From Clostridia bacterium (GTDB lineage: Bacteria > Bacillota_A > Clostridia > Christensenellales > CAG-138), in NCBI GenBank assembly GCA_017459315.1, contig JAFUDD010000003.1, positions 1 to 14,268 of the forward strand: DNA of 14,268 bases, written 5' to 3'. Positions 13,449 to 14,268 of this stretch are shown piece after piece. Made by a program: the position numbers and the translations under genes. Numbering within the stretch: the first letter of the stretch is position 1; every line of letters begins with the position of its first letter. The notes under the pieces were generated by a model. It was not told the origin of the DNA. It was given only the letters and a program-made list of their open reading frames with translations, and ran no database searches.

Positions 13449-14268
13449 ATGGAAACCAAACAGAAAAAGGGCATATTGCTCGATCATATTTCCAAGATCT
13501 ATACCGACCCGAAAACCAAAAAGGAGTTTTATGCGGTCAACGATATCACGCTCGATATTCAGCCCGGCGATTTCGTGACGCTGCTCGGCCCGTCGGGCTG
13601 CGGCAAGACCACGACGTTGCGGATGATCGCGGGCTATGAAAGTCCCGATATCGGCGAGATCTATCTCGGCGGTGAGAAGATCAACGAAAAGACGCCGGAT
13701 AAGCGCGACACGGCGATGATGTTCCAGAACTACGCGCTGTTCCCGCACATGAACGTCTACGACAACATCGCCTATGGCCTCAAGCTGCGCGGCTTCAAAA
13801 AGAACGAGATCCGCGAAAAGGTCTTTGCGATCCTCGACCTCGTCGAGCTGAAGGGCATGGAAAACCGCATGACCAATCAGCTTTCCGGCGGTCAGCAGCA
13901 GCGTGTCGCCTTGGCCCGCGCGCTTGTCGTGCAGCCGAGCGTGCTGCTCTTCGACGAACCGCTTTCCAACCTTGACGCGAACCTGCGCGTGCAGATGCGT
14001 ACCGAGATCCGCCGTATTCAGCAGGAGGTCGGCTCCACGGCCGTCTACGTCACGCACGACCAGTCCGAGGCCATGAGCATTTCGGATCAGATCGTCGTTA
14101 TGAACAGGGGTGTGATCGCGCAGATGGGCACCCCGACCGAGATCTACTACCATCCGGCAAGCGAGTTCGTCGCGTCGTTCATCGGCGAAGCGAACTACCT
14201 GCGCGGCAAGATCGTCAGCAACGTCGGCGACGGCGAACACAGCGTCATCGAGCTACTCGGCCGCAAGG
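13449..14268 (+). CDS. ABC importer ATP-binding protein (FbpC/PotA-like), 3' end outside window
   Basis: The visible 273 residues of this ATPase include the whole nucleotide-binding domain: Walker A GPSGCGKTT (47-55), Q-loop Gln93 in MMFQNYALFPHM, signature LSGGQQQR (145-152), Walker B LLFDEP (166-171), D-loop SNLD (173-176) and the switch His203 in VTHDQSEA. After FIGEANYL it enters the C-terminal TOBE-type regulatory domain of the polyamine/iron/sugar importer group and is cut off by the window edge. It starts 3 bases after the permease stop (ribosome site GAGAGGAG at the end of the permease gene), so it belongs to the same operon. The group also includes 2-aminoethylphosphonate and spermidine transporters; the fused permease favours the iron-type branch. 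The missing TOBE part would normally be about 80 residues. Confidence 0.95.
   Translation, partial: METKQKKGILLDHISKIYTDPKTKKEFYAVNDITLDIQPGDFVTLLGPSGCGKTTTLRMIAGYESPDIGEIYLGGEKINEKTPDKRDTAMMFQNYALFPHMNVYDNIAYGLKLRGFKKNEIREKVFAILDLVELKGMENRMTNQLSGGQQQRVALARALVVQPSVLLFDEPLSNLDANLRVQMRTEIRRIQQEVGSTAVYVTHDQSEAMSISDQIVVMNRGVIAQMGTPTEIYYHPASEFVASFIGEANYLRGKIVSNVGDGEHSVIELLGRK

Noticed and set aside
10315..14240. Long minus-strand open frames opposite the importer genes (410 and 601 codons)
   Set aside because: They lie antisense to genes with complete catalytic motifs; their translations are low-complexity Arg/Asp/His/Val-rich and show no domain.

Overview
The window looks like chromosomal DNA of a GC-rich member of the Clostridia (Bacillota). 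This is an inference from strong AGGAGG-type ribosome binding sites, clear TTGACA/TATAAT-type promoters inside AT-rich gaps of an otherwise GC-rich sequence, tightly packed operons, and families common in gut Clostridia (YtrA-type GntR regulator, YgeW/YgeY, DUF1292, fused FbpB-like permease). No rRNA, tRNA, insertion sequence or CRISPR array was seen.

Layout. (1) 1-2093, plus strand: the 3' end of an unrecognised protein, overlapping by ATGA a secreted lipoprotein of unknown role. (2) 2141-4109, plus: a promoter with an overlapping inverted repeat, then an overlapping three-gene operon of an ABC ATPase, a six-helix ABC-2 type permease and a YtrA-like GntR repressor. A bidirectional terminator and a roughly 90-nt palindromic element follow. 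(3) 7550-4271, minus: a YheO-like PAS/HTH regulator, then ygeY (M20 metallohydrolase) and ygeW (knotted carbamoyltransferase). Both enzymes belong to the gene set linked to selenium-dependent and anaerobic purine/urate catabolism, but the rest of that set is not in the window. (4) 7690-8100, plus: a solo DUF1292 gene with its own promoter and terminator. (5) 8112-10109, plus: a two-gene operon of a HAD-family hydrolase and a conserved protein that appears distantly like the deoxyhypusine synthase family. This is the best candidate for an undescribed pathway. (6) 10234-14268, plus: an ABC importer operon of the FbpA/FbpB/FbpC (ferric iron or 2-aminoethylphosphonate-like) class. It has a binding lipoprotein with a CxCxxC motif, a strong hairpin, a fused double permease and the ATPase, which runs off the right edge.

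How the parts work together. Unit 2 is most simply a repressor-controlled export or stress ABC system whose repressor binds its own promoter. Unit 3 is a ligand-controlled catabolic operon. Unit 6 is a high-expression uptake system in which the hairpin after the binding-protein gene probably keeps that protein in excess over the membrane parts. All functional assignments come from motif and family recognition by eye; no search was run.
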